From Bacteroidota bacterium (GTDB lineage Bacteria; Bacteroidota; Bacteroidia; Bacteroidales; Paludibacteraceae): a stretch of 10,071 nucleotides of DNA. Below the pieces are notes generated by a model. It had not been told where the DNA came from, made no database searches, and worked only from the letters and a program-made list of their open reading frames with translations. Shown piece after piece: positions 1-7,137 of the stretch. The translations under genes and the position numbers were made by a program. The stretch is taken from the NCBI GenBank assembly GCA_017860335.1, contig JAFNAU010000098.1, positions 1 to 10,071 of the forward strand, written 5' to 3'. Numbering within the stretch: position 1 is the first letter of the stretch; the number at the start of each line of letters is the position of its first letter.

Positions 1-162
1 CAACTGCTCAATAATCCGCCACGAACCGTCGGTACTGCCATCGTTTATGAAAATAATTTCATAACTGAATTTATTTTCGGTCATGACTTTGTCCACCCAT
101 TCGTAGAGTTTGGGAAGAGAGTCTTCTTCGTTATACAATGGTACAATAACAGAAATATCCAT
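1..162 (-). CDS. Family 2 glycosyltransferase, N-terminal 54 residues only (cut by window edge)
   Basis: Reading the minus strand from an ATG at 162 gives an open frame that runs off the left edge of the window. It opens with MDISVIVPLYNEEDSLPKL, the first beta strand and nucleotide-binding loop of GT-A fold family 2 glycosyltransferases. INDGSTDGS follows at residues 39-47 and contains the conserved Asp that contacts the nucleotide sugar. This N-terminus resembles the DPM1/GtrB-like branch, which moves a sugar from a nucleotide donor to a polyprenyl phosphate at the inner membrane. The part that would separate that branch from other GT2 enzymes is outside the window, so the substrate is unknown. 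The gene starts 35 bases after the stop of the DUF4199 gene on the same strand, so the two are probably cotranscribed. No Shine-Dalgarno sequence precedes the ATG, as is normal in Bacteroidota. Confidence 0.88.
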   Translation of the reverse strand, partial: MDISVIVPLYNEEDSLPKLYEWVDKVMTENKFSYEIIFINDGSTDGSWRIIEQL

Positions 163-197
163 ATGGTGTAAAATGTTAATTGACTGTGTTATATGAT

Positions 198-728
198 TTA
201 TTTATTTTCCGGATTGTCAAAAATTCCTTTGTCTTTTTTTACAAATGGGGCAATGATCAGCCCCATTATTACACCCAGAAACGTATTAACCCAAATATAC
301 TGAAGTGTATATGCAGTAGGATTCATCATTTTATCCATCGTTTCATAATAATCATCAGGTATGCTCAGATGAAACTGTTCCTGCAACTGTTGTATCATAC
401 TGACACTTTGTTCGAGAAGCATCGGCAAGTAATTGACATTTAGATACCTGAAATAGATGAATTTGAACAGAGAGGATATGATAGCGGCAAAAAGGAAAAG
501 CAGTATGATAAAGAAAAAAGCATGGCCAAAACTGATGAAGCCTCCGTTTTCCTTATCGCGGTAAGCTACGGCAAAGCGATAGGTAAGAACGCAGATAAAC
601 GCTACCACCAAATATCCAAGAAGAGTGATTATAGCATTGCCGGAGACCGAAAGCAAAAAATTAACAGAAAAAACAATACCCATAATCAGCCCGTATTTCA
701 TGGCTGCATTTAATACATTTGTTTGCAT
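198..728 (-). CDS. DUF4199 domain-containing inner-membrane protein
   Basis: The 176-residue product is hydrophobic, with four likely membrane segments at about residues 10-28, 32-54, 69-93 and 146-163. Between the third and fourth lies a polar stretch (about 99-140, rich in Gln, Asp and Glu) that probably sits outside the membrane. The C-terminal tail (164-176) is charged and probably cytoplasmic. Length, topology and the ending resemble the DUF4199 family, which is largely confined to Bacteroidota and has no established biochemical role. It lies directly upstream of a family 2 glycosyltransferase, an arrangement I recall from other Bacteroidota, which suggests but does not prove a role in envelope glycan or polyprenyl-linked sugar metabolism. 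A TAnnTTTG box at 753-760 gives it a promoter with a short leader. No catalytic motif is visible. Confidence 0.82.
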   Translation of the reverse strand: MQTNVLNAAMKYGLIMGIVFSVNFLLSVSGNAIITLLGYLVVAFICVLTYRFAVAYRDKENGGFISFGHAFFFIILLFLFAAIISSLFKFIYFRYLNVNYLPMLLEQSVSMIQQLQEQFHLSIPDDYYETMDKMMNPTAYTLQYIWVNTFLGVIMGLIIAPFVKKDKGIFDNPENK

Positions 729-752
729 AAATTATCCGCTTTGATTTTGCTA

Positions 753-760
753 CAAAAATA
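753..760 (-). promoter_or_regulatory. Bacteroidota-type -7 box for the DUF4199/glycosyltransferase pair
   Basis: The minus strand reads TATTTTTG, an exact match to the TAnnTTTG box used by the primary sigma factor of Bacteroides and relatives. It lies 24 bases before the ATG at 728. No clear TTTG -33 element is seen at the expected distance, so the call rests on the -7 box and its position. The 270-base region 729-998 holds this promoter, the amylase promoter on the other strand, and otherwise AT-rich sequence. Confidence 0.4.
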
Positions 761-875
761 CAAAAAATATAAGGAAAGATATAATTTTTTTCAGACCAAT
801 GATAGATATGTTGACAATAATCATTATCAGAAGAGAAAGAAAATTGAAGTTTTGCAAGACTATTGTATGATTATT

Positions 876-890
876 GAATAATAATTATTC
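876..890. repeat. Short AT-rich palindrome upstream of the amylase promoter
   Basis: Seven-base arms, GAATAAT and ATTATTC, flank a single central A. It lies about 58 bases upstream of the amylase -33 element, where an activator operator could sit. In sequence this AT-rich, such a palindrome can easily arise by chance, and no second copy is visible, so operator function is only a guess. Confidence 0.2.
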
Positions 891-947
891 TCATATTCAG
901 GTTTCTCAAACGATTTCGGTAAAAGAAAGAACCTTTTATACAATTGA

Positions 948-980
948 TTTGTATCTATAATTCTCTTGTTCTTATTTTTG
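948..980 (+). promoter_or_regulatory. Bacteroidota-type promoter for the alpha-amylase gene
   Basis: TTTG at 948-951 and TATTTTTG at 973-980 match the -33 (TTTG) and -7 (TAnnTTTG) elements of Bacteroides promoters, with 21 bases between them. Transcription would begin around 985-990, giving a leader of only about 10-20 bases before the ATG at 999 or the second in-frame ATG at 1005. This is the only promoter in the window with both elements recognisable. Confidence 0.55.
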
Positions 981-998
981 AAACAAATATTATAATAA

Positions 999-3083
999 AT
1001 GAACATGAAAAAAACTATCTACTCCCTTATTCTATTCATCTTTTTTTCGCAGATGTCTGTTCATGCACAAGCTCCGGCTCAGGCAACTGATGTAATGCTT
1101 CAAGCATTCTATTGGGATTCATATTCGCAGTCAAGGTGGACTGTACTTCAGAGCCAGGCGAGCGAACTTTCCGCCAGCTTCGATATGCTTTGGCTGCCGC
1201 CCAGTGGCGATGCCAATTCGCCTTATTCCAGCACGATGGGTTATACCGATGTTTACTGGTTTCGTCAGAACAGCAGCTTCGGATCTGAAACTGAACTGAA
1301 AAATCTAATTACAACACTAAAGAATTCGGGCACCCGCTGTATTGCCGATATCGTGATTAATCACCGAAATGGCGTTACAAACTGGACTGATTTTCCGGTC
1401 GAAACTTACAATGGAATAACCTATACACCTAACTTATACTGGATTTGTAGCAACGACGAAGTGGCGGGTCAGGCGGGTCAGGCAAAACCTCTGGGAGGTA
1501 CTGACGAAGGTGACAACTTCGGAGGGGCTCGCGATTTGGATCACCGAAACGTTGATTTGCAGAATACCATCAAAGCATATTTGCAATTTATGAAGAATGA
1601 CATGGGATACGATGGCTGGCGTTACGATATGACTAAGGGATATCCCGGCAGTTATAATGATATGTACAACAAATCGGCTGGCGCTTATTACTCAGTGGGC
1701 GAATACTGGGATGGAAGTTATGATGCACTGTATGCATGGCTTCAAAAGGCTAATTTCAATTCTACTACTTTCGATTTTAGTTTTAAATATGCCCTGAACA
1801 ACTGGGCCTCAACCGGTGATTTGACAAAGCTGGTGTGGACTTATAACAGCGCCAACCAGCCGGCAGGTTTAATTCATAATCCGTTAGTCAGGCGGTATGC
1901 CACCACATTTATTGATAATCACGATACCTTTCGCGATTCGAATAAATTTACCGGCGATGTGTTAATGGCCAATGCTTTTATGCTTTGTTCCCCAGGAATT
2001 CCTTGCGTGGCTTTGCCTCACTGGATTCAGTATAAAGCTCAGATACAGACCATGATAGCTGCCCGACATGCTGTGCAGTTGCACAGCGAAAGTGCTGTGG
2101 TTGTCAACCAGTCGGGCAGTAATATATATGTGGCAACAGTTACCGGCAAAAACGGAAGTCTGATTGTGAAATTAGGTTCGGCAAGCTACTCAGCACCGTC
2201 TGATTATAAATTAGTTACTTCGGGCAATAATTACGCGATCTGGATTAAAGGTGGAAGTCTTGTTCCTGTTCTTACAATCACGCCAAACTCAGGGACTTAT
2301 TCCTACGGACAAACTCTGACAATGTCAGCTACGGGCAGCGCAAATATTTATTACACTACCGATGGTTCAACGCCTACGGCATCATCTTCAAAATACACCG
2401 TTCCGATAACTCTGCCTTTAGGTTCAACAAATCTCAAAGCCATTGCTATCGGTGCGAGCGCGTCATCGAATGTAGCATCCTATACATACAATATTATCGA
2501 AAAGGCAAGTGCCATTCTTGTTCGCTTCAAAGCTCCTGAAACATGGACTTCGGGCTCTGTGTATGTCTGGGAGATGGTTAACGGTTCAGCCGTACAGCTT
2601 GCGGGGGCCTGGCCGGGCAAGGCAATAACCAAAGACACGCAGGGTTATTATTCATACTCTATCACCAATTTTACGCAACCTGTGGTGAATGTAATTTTCA
2701 ATGACGGGAAAAGTTCGGGAGCAGAACAGACAGTAGATTTATCCACAACGGCAAATATCTGCTGGAAATATGGTTCTGTTGCAACTACTTCGCCTGTGAA
2801 AAAATATAATGCAGACCTTGACCCGTCGTGTACAACGGCCGTAGAGCAAATTCAGGAAAATGTATGGAGCGTTTATCCAAATCCGACAACAGGAAGAATA
2901 AATATCCAAACTGACAGAAAACTTGAGAAGCTGGTAGTTTATTCGGTAACGGGAAAGATTCTCGAAACAATTAAAGGAGGACTGAAAGAAATTGACTTAA
3001 CAGCCTATGCCAATGGTATATACTTTATTTCGGCTTCAGATGAAGATGGTAGGGTTGCAACCAAACAGATCATCAAGCAATAA
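999..3083 (+). CDS. Secreted GH13 alpha-amylase with CBM26-like starch-binding module and T9SS sorting domain
   Basis: A 694-residue exported enzyme predicted to cut internal alpha-1,4 bonds of starch or glycogen. Residues 1-23 form a Sec signal peptide (cleavage near VHA|QAPA); translation may start at Met1 or Met3. The GH13 barrel spans about 30-345 and shows the conserved regions: DIVINH (117-122), GWRYD with nucleophile Asp210, VGEYW with acid/base Glu235, and DNHD with transition-state Asp309. The sequence resembles plant-type and Bacteroidota amylases (MLQAFYWD near the start; GIPCVALPHW at 333-342). A short amylase beta-domain follows (about 365-417), then a chitobiase/hexosaminidase C-terminal-like domain (about 425-497, with YYTTDGSTPT). 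A CBM26-like starch-binding module occupies about 503-592 (AGAWPGKA, VIFNDG). The T9SS type A sorting domain is at about 622-694, with YPNPTTG at 626-632. The protein should therefore cross the outer membrane by type IX secretion and be surface-anchored or released. No susC/susD homologue is adjacent. Confidence 0.95.
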   Translation: MNMKKTIYSLILFIFFSQMSVHAQAPAQATDVMLQAFYWDSYSQSRWTVLQSQASELSASFDMLWLPPSGDANSPYSSTMGYTDVYWFRQNSSFGSETELKNLITTLKNSGTRCIADIVINHRNGVTNWTDFPVETYNGITYTPNLYWICSNDEVAGQAGQAKPLGGTDEGDNFGGARDLDHRNVDLQNTIKAYLQFMKNDMGYDGWRYDMTKGYPGSYNDMYNKSAGAYYSVGEYWDGSYDALYAWLQKANFNSTTFDFSFKYALNNWASTGDLTKLVWTYNSANQPAGLIHNPLVRRYATTFIDNHDTFRDSNKFTGDVLMANAFMLCSPGIPCVALPHWIQYKAQIQTMIAARHAVQLHSESAVVVNQSGSNIYVATVTGKNGSLIVKLGSASYSAPSDYKLVTSGNNYAIWIKGGSLVPVLTITPNSGTYSYGQTLTMSATGSANIYYTTDGSTPTASSSKYTVPITLPLGSTNLKAIAIGASASSNVASYTYNIIEKASAILVRFKAPETWTSGSVYVWEMVNGSAVQLAGAWPGKAITKDTQGYYSYSITNFTQPVVNVIFNDGKSSGAEQTVDLSTTANICWKYGSVATTSPVKKYNADLDPSCTTAVEQIQENVWSVYPNPTTGRINIQTDRKLEKLVVYSVTGKILETIKGGLKEIDLTAYANGIYFISASDEDGRVATKQIIKQ

Positions 3084-3106
3084 AACTTTCGCTTTGAATT
3101 TAGAAT

Positions 3107-3149
3107 AAAAAATTAAGGGTTGCATTTTTCAGGCAACCCTTAATTTTTT
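3107..3149. terminator. Bidirectional intrinsic terminator between amylase and nth
   Basis: A perfect 17-base inverted repeat (3107-3123 and 3133-3149) with a 9-base loop. The core stem is AAGGGTTGC paired with GCAACCCTT. An A-run on the left arm and a T-run on the right arm mean the hairpin ends in a U-tract whichever strand is transcribed. It lies between convergent genes: 23 bases after the amylase stop and, on the other strand, just beyond the nth remnant. The ancestral nth stop codon (see the nth entry) would overlap its right edge. Confidence 0.9.
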
Positions 3150-3674
3150 TATTTCATTTGTTTGTTTTTTGTTTCAAAATACCTGCACCACAATTTTATT
3201 CCGCATTCTTGAGTTAGTGGTTAGCCCGATTCGTTCCGAAATTCGGAAAACATGAGTGTCAACAGCCATTGCAGGTTTATTGAATACAACAGAGGCAATA
3301 ACATTGGCTGTTTTCCGGCCAACACCGGGTAATGTTTGCAATTTTTCAACATCATCGGGAACAACGCCATCAAAATCGTTCACAAGTTTCTTTGACATGC
3401 CTACCAAGTGTTTGGCTTTGTTGTTGGGATAGGATACCGATCTGATGTATTCAAATATAACTTCGGGAGTTGATGCTGCCATTGCTTCCGCGGTGGGGTA
3501 GTCGTACAGAAGCTTCGGAGTGATCATATTAACCCGTTTATCGGTGCATTGAGCTGAAAGTATTACAGCCACAAGCAGACCAAAAGGATCTTTATAGACC
3601 AGTTCTGTCTCAGCAATAGGACGGTTATCTTCAAACCAGGCAATAATATTTTGAAATCTTTGTTGTTTAGTCAT
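3149..3674 (-). pseudogene. nth: Endonuclease III (nth), apparently broken by an internal deletion and frameshift
   Basis: Endonuclease III is a base-excision repair glycosylase/AP lyase for oxidised pyrimidines. The likely start is the ATG at 3674 (MTKQQRFQNI); a longer reading from 3704 would include the promoter box at 3693-3700. The frame runs to a TGA at 3174, giving 166 residues where the family has about 210. It keeps LSAQCTDKRVN (residues 39-49), the helix-hairpin-helix LPGVGRKTANVI with catalytic Lys121, and VDTHVFR with catalytic Asp139. Homology stops after GLTTNS (codon at 3210-3212). The remaining in-frame tail, RMRNKIVVQVF, is unlike the family. In the next frame, from 3208, the same DNA encodes ECGIKLWCRYFETKNKQMK and a TAA at 3149-3151. 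That is a typical Nth C-terminus with the last two Cys of the 4Fe-4S loop (C-X5-C). The roughly 40 residues that should lie between, including the WLILHGR helix and the first two cluster Cys, are absent. A real lesion or an assembly error is possible. Confidence 0.85.
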
Positions 3675-3692
3675 ATCAATAATTATTTTTGG

Positions 3693-3700
3693 CAAATTTA
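3693..3700 (-). promoter_or_regulatory. -7 promoter box for nth
   Basis: The minus strand reads TAAATTTG, an exact TAnnTTTG match. It lies 18 bases upstream of the ATG at 3674 and inside the first codons of the alternative start at 3704, which favours the shorter protein. No good TTTG -33 element is visible. It is back to back with the ftsK box at 3734-3741. Confidence 0.4.
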
Positions 3701-3733
3701 ACATAAAGCGTTTATATTGCCATTCATTTTTCG

Positions 3734-3741
3734 TAATTTTG
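3734..3741 (+). promoter_or_regulatory. -7 promoter box for ftsK
   Basis: TAATTTTG followed by CAAA is an exact TAnnTTTG match, 59 bases before the ftsK ATG. A partial -33 match, TTTA, lies at 3711-3714, 19 bases upstream. Transcription would start near 3747. Confidence 0.5.
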
Positions 3742-3800
3742 CAAATTAGAAAAGTCTTAAATGATATAAATAAGGATATTTATCCCGTTAAATAATAAGT

Positions 3801-6248
3801 ATGCCTCCAAAAAAACCAGTTAAAAAAAATACAGCTGAGAAACCACAGGTTACGCGATCAAAGCAAAGAACTTCAGAACCGGGTTTGTTTTCAAAAACCC
3901 TTCAGTATCTTCGGGATGATAAGTTACATTTCATCTTCGGGTTGCTGTTAGCCATCGCTGTCCTCTATGCATTTCTGTCTTTTATTTCCTATTTTTTCAC
4001 TGGTGCAGCCGATAAAAGCGTATTCGACAATATCAGTTTGAGAGAATCGTTACAGATTCGCGGATCTGTAACTAACTGGACATCCGTTATGGGTGCATAT
4101 ATTTCAGAAACACTGATTGATAACTGGTTTGGAGTTTCATCAGCAGCAATATTAATTTTTCTTCTGGCTGCAGCAATAAGATTGATGAGTGTGAAGATTA
4201 TTTCCATTTGGAAAACTTTTTTTCACTGCTTTTTCTGGCTTGTATGGATTTCGGTTTCACTGGGCTTTATTACCGATTTCATTCCTTCCCTGCAACCCTC
4301 TTTTTTTGCACTTGGAGGACAGCATGGCACTTACGCGGCTGTTCAGCTTAATTCGTTTTTAGGGCGTCCGGGCGCGTTGATGATAATTGTTGGTACACTG
4401 CTGATTTATCTGATTGTGGTGTGGAGTGCTACGATTCCGTATATCCGGAATTTATTTAATAAAAATGATAAAATACAGCCCGAAAGGAAATCTCGGGAGC
4501 CAATTGTTGCTGTAGGGACTGAAATTGTTCCGGAAGAATGGCTTGTATCGGAAGTGTCCGATATAAAAGGAACTTTTACCGAAAAAGAGAACAGCATTCT
4601 GATAGAGGATGAACCGGTAGATATAAACGAAGTTGTGCAATTTGAAGTAACTAACCCTGTGAAGGAGGAAAGCAATCCGACTGAAGAGTACGAGGAAGAA
4701 GAAAACAGTGATCCGAATTATAATATTTCAAAGTTGGGAAAATATGATCCGACACTTGATTTATCGAGTTATGTGCCTCCTAAGCTTGATTTATTGAAAG
4801 TATATGGTTCTGATAATGACATGCAGATTGACATGAAAGAGCAGACTGCCAATAAAAACAGAATTATCAGTACCTTGCGTAATTTTGGTATTGAAATTGA
4901 CAGTATAAAAGCCACCGTAGGTCCAACCATTACACTTTATGAAATAGTACCAAAATCGGGTATCCGTATTTCGAAAATTCGAAATCTGGAATCGGATATC
5001 ATGCTCAGTCTGGCTGCTACTGGTATTCGTATCATTGCTCCGATACCGGGCAAAGGCACTATCGGTATTGAAGTTCCGAATAACGAACCTCAGATTGTGT
5101 CCATGAATTCTGTCATTGGTTCCAAACGATTTACTGAAGCTAAATTCGAGCTTCCCATTGCATTTGGTAAAACGATTACTAACGAAGTGTTCATGGTCGA
5201 TCTGACCAAAATGCCACACCTGCTGGTTGCCGGTGCCACAGGACAGGGAAAGTCAGTCGGTTTGAATGCGATTATAACATCTTTGCTTTACAAAAAGCAC
5301 CCTTCGCAGTTGAAGTTCGTTCTCATTGACCCTAAAAAGGTGGAATTCAATATTTATTCGGCTATCGAAAAACATTTCCTGGCAAAGCTGCCCGATGGTG
5401 AAGATGCCATCATTACAGATACCAGTAAAGTGGTTCAGACGCTGAATTCGCTTTGTATAGAAATGGATGACCGCTATGATTTGCTGAAAAAAGCACATGT
5501 ACGGAATATAAAAGAATACAACGAGAAATTTGTCAACAGAGAATTGAACCCCGAAAAAGGTCACAGGTTTCTGCCTTACATGGTGGTCATCGTTGATGAG
5601 TTTGGCGACCTGATAATGACCGCGGGTAAAGAAGTGGAAATGCCGATTGCACGTATTGCTCAGTTAGCCCGTGCAGTGGGAATTCATATGATTATTGCCA
5701 CTCAAAGACCATCTGTAAATATCATTACCGGTGTTATTAAAGCCAACTTCCCGGCTCGTGTGGCTTTCAGGGTATCGTCCATGATTGACTCGCGCACCAT
5801 TCTTGATGCCCCCGGCGCCAACCAGCTCGTTGGGAGAGGAGATATGCTTTTCTCACAGGGTAGCGATCTTATTCGCGTACAATGTGCTTTTGTAGATACG
5901 CCTGAAGTGGAACAAATTGCGCTCTATATCGGAAATCAGCGTGGTTACCCGACAGCCTTCTATCTGCCCGAATATGTTGGACCCGAAAGTGAAGGTGTCG
6001 ATACTTCGACTGTTGATATGAGTAAACGCGACCCAATGTTCGAAGAAGCCGCCCGCTTGATTGTAGCCAGTCAGCAGGGATCAACCTCCATGATACAGCG
6101 TAAATTTTCAATCGGATATAACCGTGCAGGCCGCATTGCCGATCAGCTTGAAGTGGCGGGTATTATAGGCCCGAATGAAGGCAGCAAGGCACGACAGGTA
6201 CTGGTGCAGACAGAATATGAGCTGGAACAGATACTGAAACATCTGTAA
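3801..6248 (+). CDS. ftsK: DNA translocase FtsK/SpoIIIE
   Basis: An 815-residue, membrane-anchored, ATP-driven DNA pump that clears chromosome ends from the division septum and helps dimer resolution at dif by XerC/D. A basic N-terminal tail (1-28) precedes four membrane segments at about 44-66, 111-130, 137-159 and 192-213. An acidic linker covers about 235-305 and is short compared with E. coli FtsK, but the total length is usual for Bacteroidota. The alpha-beta motor domain starts near residue 310. Walker A is GATGQGKS (478-485), Walker B is VVIVDEFGDL with Asp599 and Glu600, and ATQRPSVNIITG (633-644) is a family signature. The C-terminal winged-helix gamma domain (about 745-815, IQRKFSIGYNRAGRIADQLE) reads orienting DNA motifs. 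The gene appears intact. It is transcribed away from nth and is followed by a lolA-like gene and trxB. Confidence 0.97.
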   Translation: MPPKKPVKKNTAEKPQVTRSKQRTSEPGLFSKTLQYLRDDKLHFIFGLLLAIAVLYAFLSFISYFFTGAADKSVFDNISLRESLQIRGSVTNWTSVMGAYISETLIDNWFGVSSAAILIFLLAAAIRLMSVKIISIWKTFFHCFFWLVWISVSLGFITDFIPSLQPSFFALGGQHGTYAAVQLNSFLGRPGALMIIVGTLLIYLIVVWSATIPYIRNLFNKNDKIQPERKSREPIVAVGTEIVPEEWLVSEVSDIKGTFTEKENSILIEDEPVDINEVVQFEVTNPVKEESNPTEEYEEEENSDPNYNISKLGKYDPTLDLSSYVPPKLDLLKVYGSDNDMQIDMKEQTANKNRIISTLRNFGIEIDSIKATVGPTITLYEIVPKSGIRISKIRNLESDIMLSLAATGIRIIAPIPGKGTIGIEVPNNEPQIVSMNSVIGSKRFTEAKFELPIAFGKTITNEVFMVDLTKMPHLLVAGATGQGKSVGLNAIITSLLYKKHPSQLKFVLIDPKKVEFNIYSAIEKHFLAKLPDGEDAIITDTSKVVQTLNSLCIEMDDRYDLLKKAHVRNIKEYNEKFVNRELNPEKGHRFLPYMVVIVDEFGDLIMTAGKEVEMPIARIAQLARAVGIHMIIATQRPSVNIITGVIKANFPARVAFRVSSMIDSRTILDAPGANQLVGRGDMLFSQGSDLIRVQCAFVDTPEVEQIALYIGNQRGYPTAFYLPEYVGPESEGVDTSTVDMSKRDPMFEEAARLIVASQQGSTSMIQRKFSIGYNRAGRIADQLEVAGIIGPNEGSKARQVLVQTEYELEQILKHL

Positions 6249-6295
6249 TAGAGAGATAGTAAATGTAGTTTCATTATCACCAGATTGCATTAAAT

Positions 6296-6303
6296 TATTT
6301 TTG
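6296..6303 (+). promoter_or_regulatory. -7 promoter box ahead of the lolA-like gene
   Basis: TATTTTTG followed by CC is an exact TAnnTTTG match, 70 bases before the ATG at 6374. No clear -33 TTTG is seen. There is no hairpin terminator in the 125 bases after ftsK, so read-through from ftsK is also likely. Confidence 0.4.
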
Positions 6304-6373
6304 CCGATTTATAAGGAATGTAAATTGGCATACAAGTTGCTAACAAAAGGATATAATCCTATAATCGTAAAAA

Positions 6374-7018
6374 ATGAATACAAAAAGAATAGTTTTCAGT
6401 TTGATGATAGCAATTGCGGCAATTATCTCCGTTAACGCTCAGAGCAATTCCAACGCGGTAAAAGTAGTCGATAATATGCTCCAATTGCTTAAAAACAACG
6501 CGATAAAGACAAATTTTGAAATGGAGGTTAAAGAACCTTCCTCTGCTCAGTCACACCGGATGAAAGGTAACTTTACCATGAAGGAGAATAAATTCATTCT
6601 GAATACAGCCGAAATGAATGTTTATTTCGATGGCAAAACTCAATCGGCATATATGACATCGGTCAACGAAGTGTCTATCACCAATCCGACTGAAAAAGAA
6701 CTGGCAGAAACGAATCCGATGGCAATAATATCATCCTATAAAAGGAAATCAGCAATTAAGTTTGCTAAAAGCAGTATCTCAAAATCGTTTCATGTTATTG
6801 AGCTGATTCCTAAGGATAAAAATTCGTCATTCAAAAAGATAGTATTGAATGTCAACAAAACCAATAATTATCCATTGTTTATTGAACTGATTGATAAAAG
6901 TGGTATGATTACCGATTTAACATTAACGCAGTTTAAAAGCGGACTGAATATCAGTGATAACACTTTCATCTTTAATCCCAAAAAATACAAGGATATTGAA
7001 ATTAATGATTTGCGATAA
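6374..7018 (+). CDS. LolA-like periplasmic lipoprotein carrier
   Basis: A 214-residue protein with a signal peptide at 1-22 (cleavage VNA|QSNS) and no lipobox Cys, so it should be a soluble periplasmic protein. The mature part begins with an amphipathic helix (AVKVVDNMLQLLKNN, 28-42). It continues with alternating beta strands (for example NFTMKENKFILNT, MNVYFDGKTQSAYM) and ends in FIFNPKKYKDIEINDLR. This is the usual pattern of the open-barrel LolA/LolB fold, which carries lipoproteins from inner to outer membrane. Bacteroidota LolA-like proteins are divergent from the E. coli protein, so I give no gene symbol. Its place directly after ftsK supports the assignment, since LolA-family genes often sit beside ftsK. 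A related outer-membrane lipoprotein-sorting protein is the main alternative. Confidence 0.85.
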   Translation: MNTKRIVFSLMIAIAAIISVNAQSNSNAVKVVDNMLQLLKNNAIKTNFEMEVKEPSSAQSHRMKGNFTMKENKFILNTAEMNVYFDGKTQSAYMTSVNEVSITNPTEKELAETNPMAIISSYKRKSAIKFAKSSISKSFHVIELIPKDKNSSFKKIVLNVNKTNNYPLFIELIDKSGMITDLTLTQFKSGLNISDNTFIFNPKKYKDIEINDLR

Positions 7019-7050
7019 CAGATTTGAAAATTTGTTATTGGTTTCTGTTG

Positions 7051-7088
7051 AATGCGTTTATTTGATAATCGCTTTGAATTAACGCATT
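7051..7088. repeat. Inverted repeat in the lolA-trxB spacer
   Basis: AATGCGTT (7051-7058) and AACGCATT (7081-7088) are perfect complements separated by 22 bases. No T-run follows, so it does not look like an intrinsic terminator. It could be an operator for a dimeric regulator, an RNA hairpin in the lolA-trxB transcript, or chance. The 119-base spacer has no exact TAnnTTTG box, which favours trxB being transcribed from upstream. Confidence 0.3.
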
Positions 7089-7137
7089 GAAATTCTAAAA
7101 ATTATAATACAAAATAATAAATAAAAACAGAAAAAGA

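Noticed and set aside
522..713. Plus-strand open frame opposite the DUF4199 gene
   Set aside because: It is antisense to a coherent four-helix membrane protein, has no promoter and no recognisable domain.
3675..3704. Longer nth start at 3704 adding MLNLPKIIID
   Set aside because: The extra codons overlap an exact -7 promoter box, and MTKQQRFQNI from 3674 matches the usual Nth N-terminus.
4791..5219. Minus-strand open frame of 142 codons inside ftsK
   Set aside because: It is antisense to the conserved FtsK motor domain, lacks a promoter box and has a composition typical of an antisense shadow.
6337..6357. TTGCTA and TATAAT resembling an E. coli-type promoter before the lolA-like gene
   Set aside because: The spacer is only 9 bases and Bacteroidota primary sigma factors use TTTG/TAnnTTTG; the TATAAT is part of a chance small palindrome.
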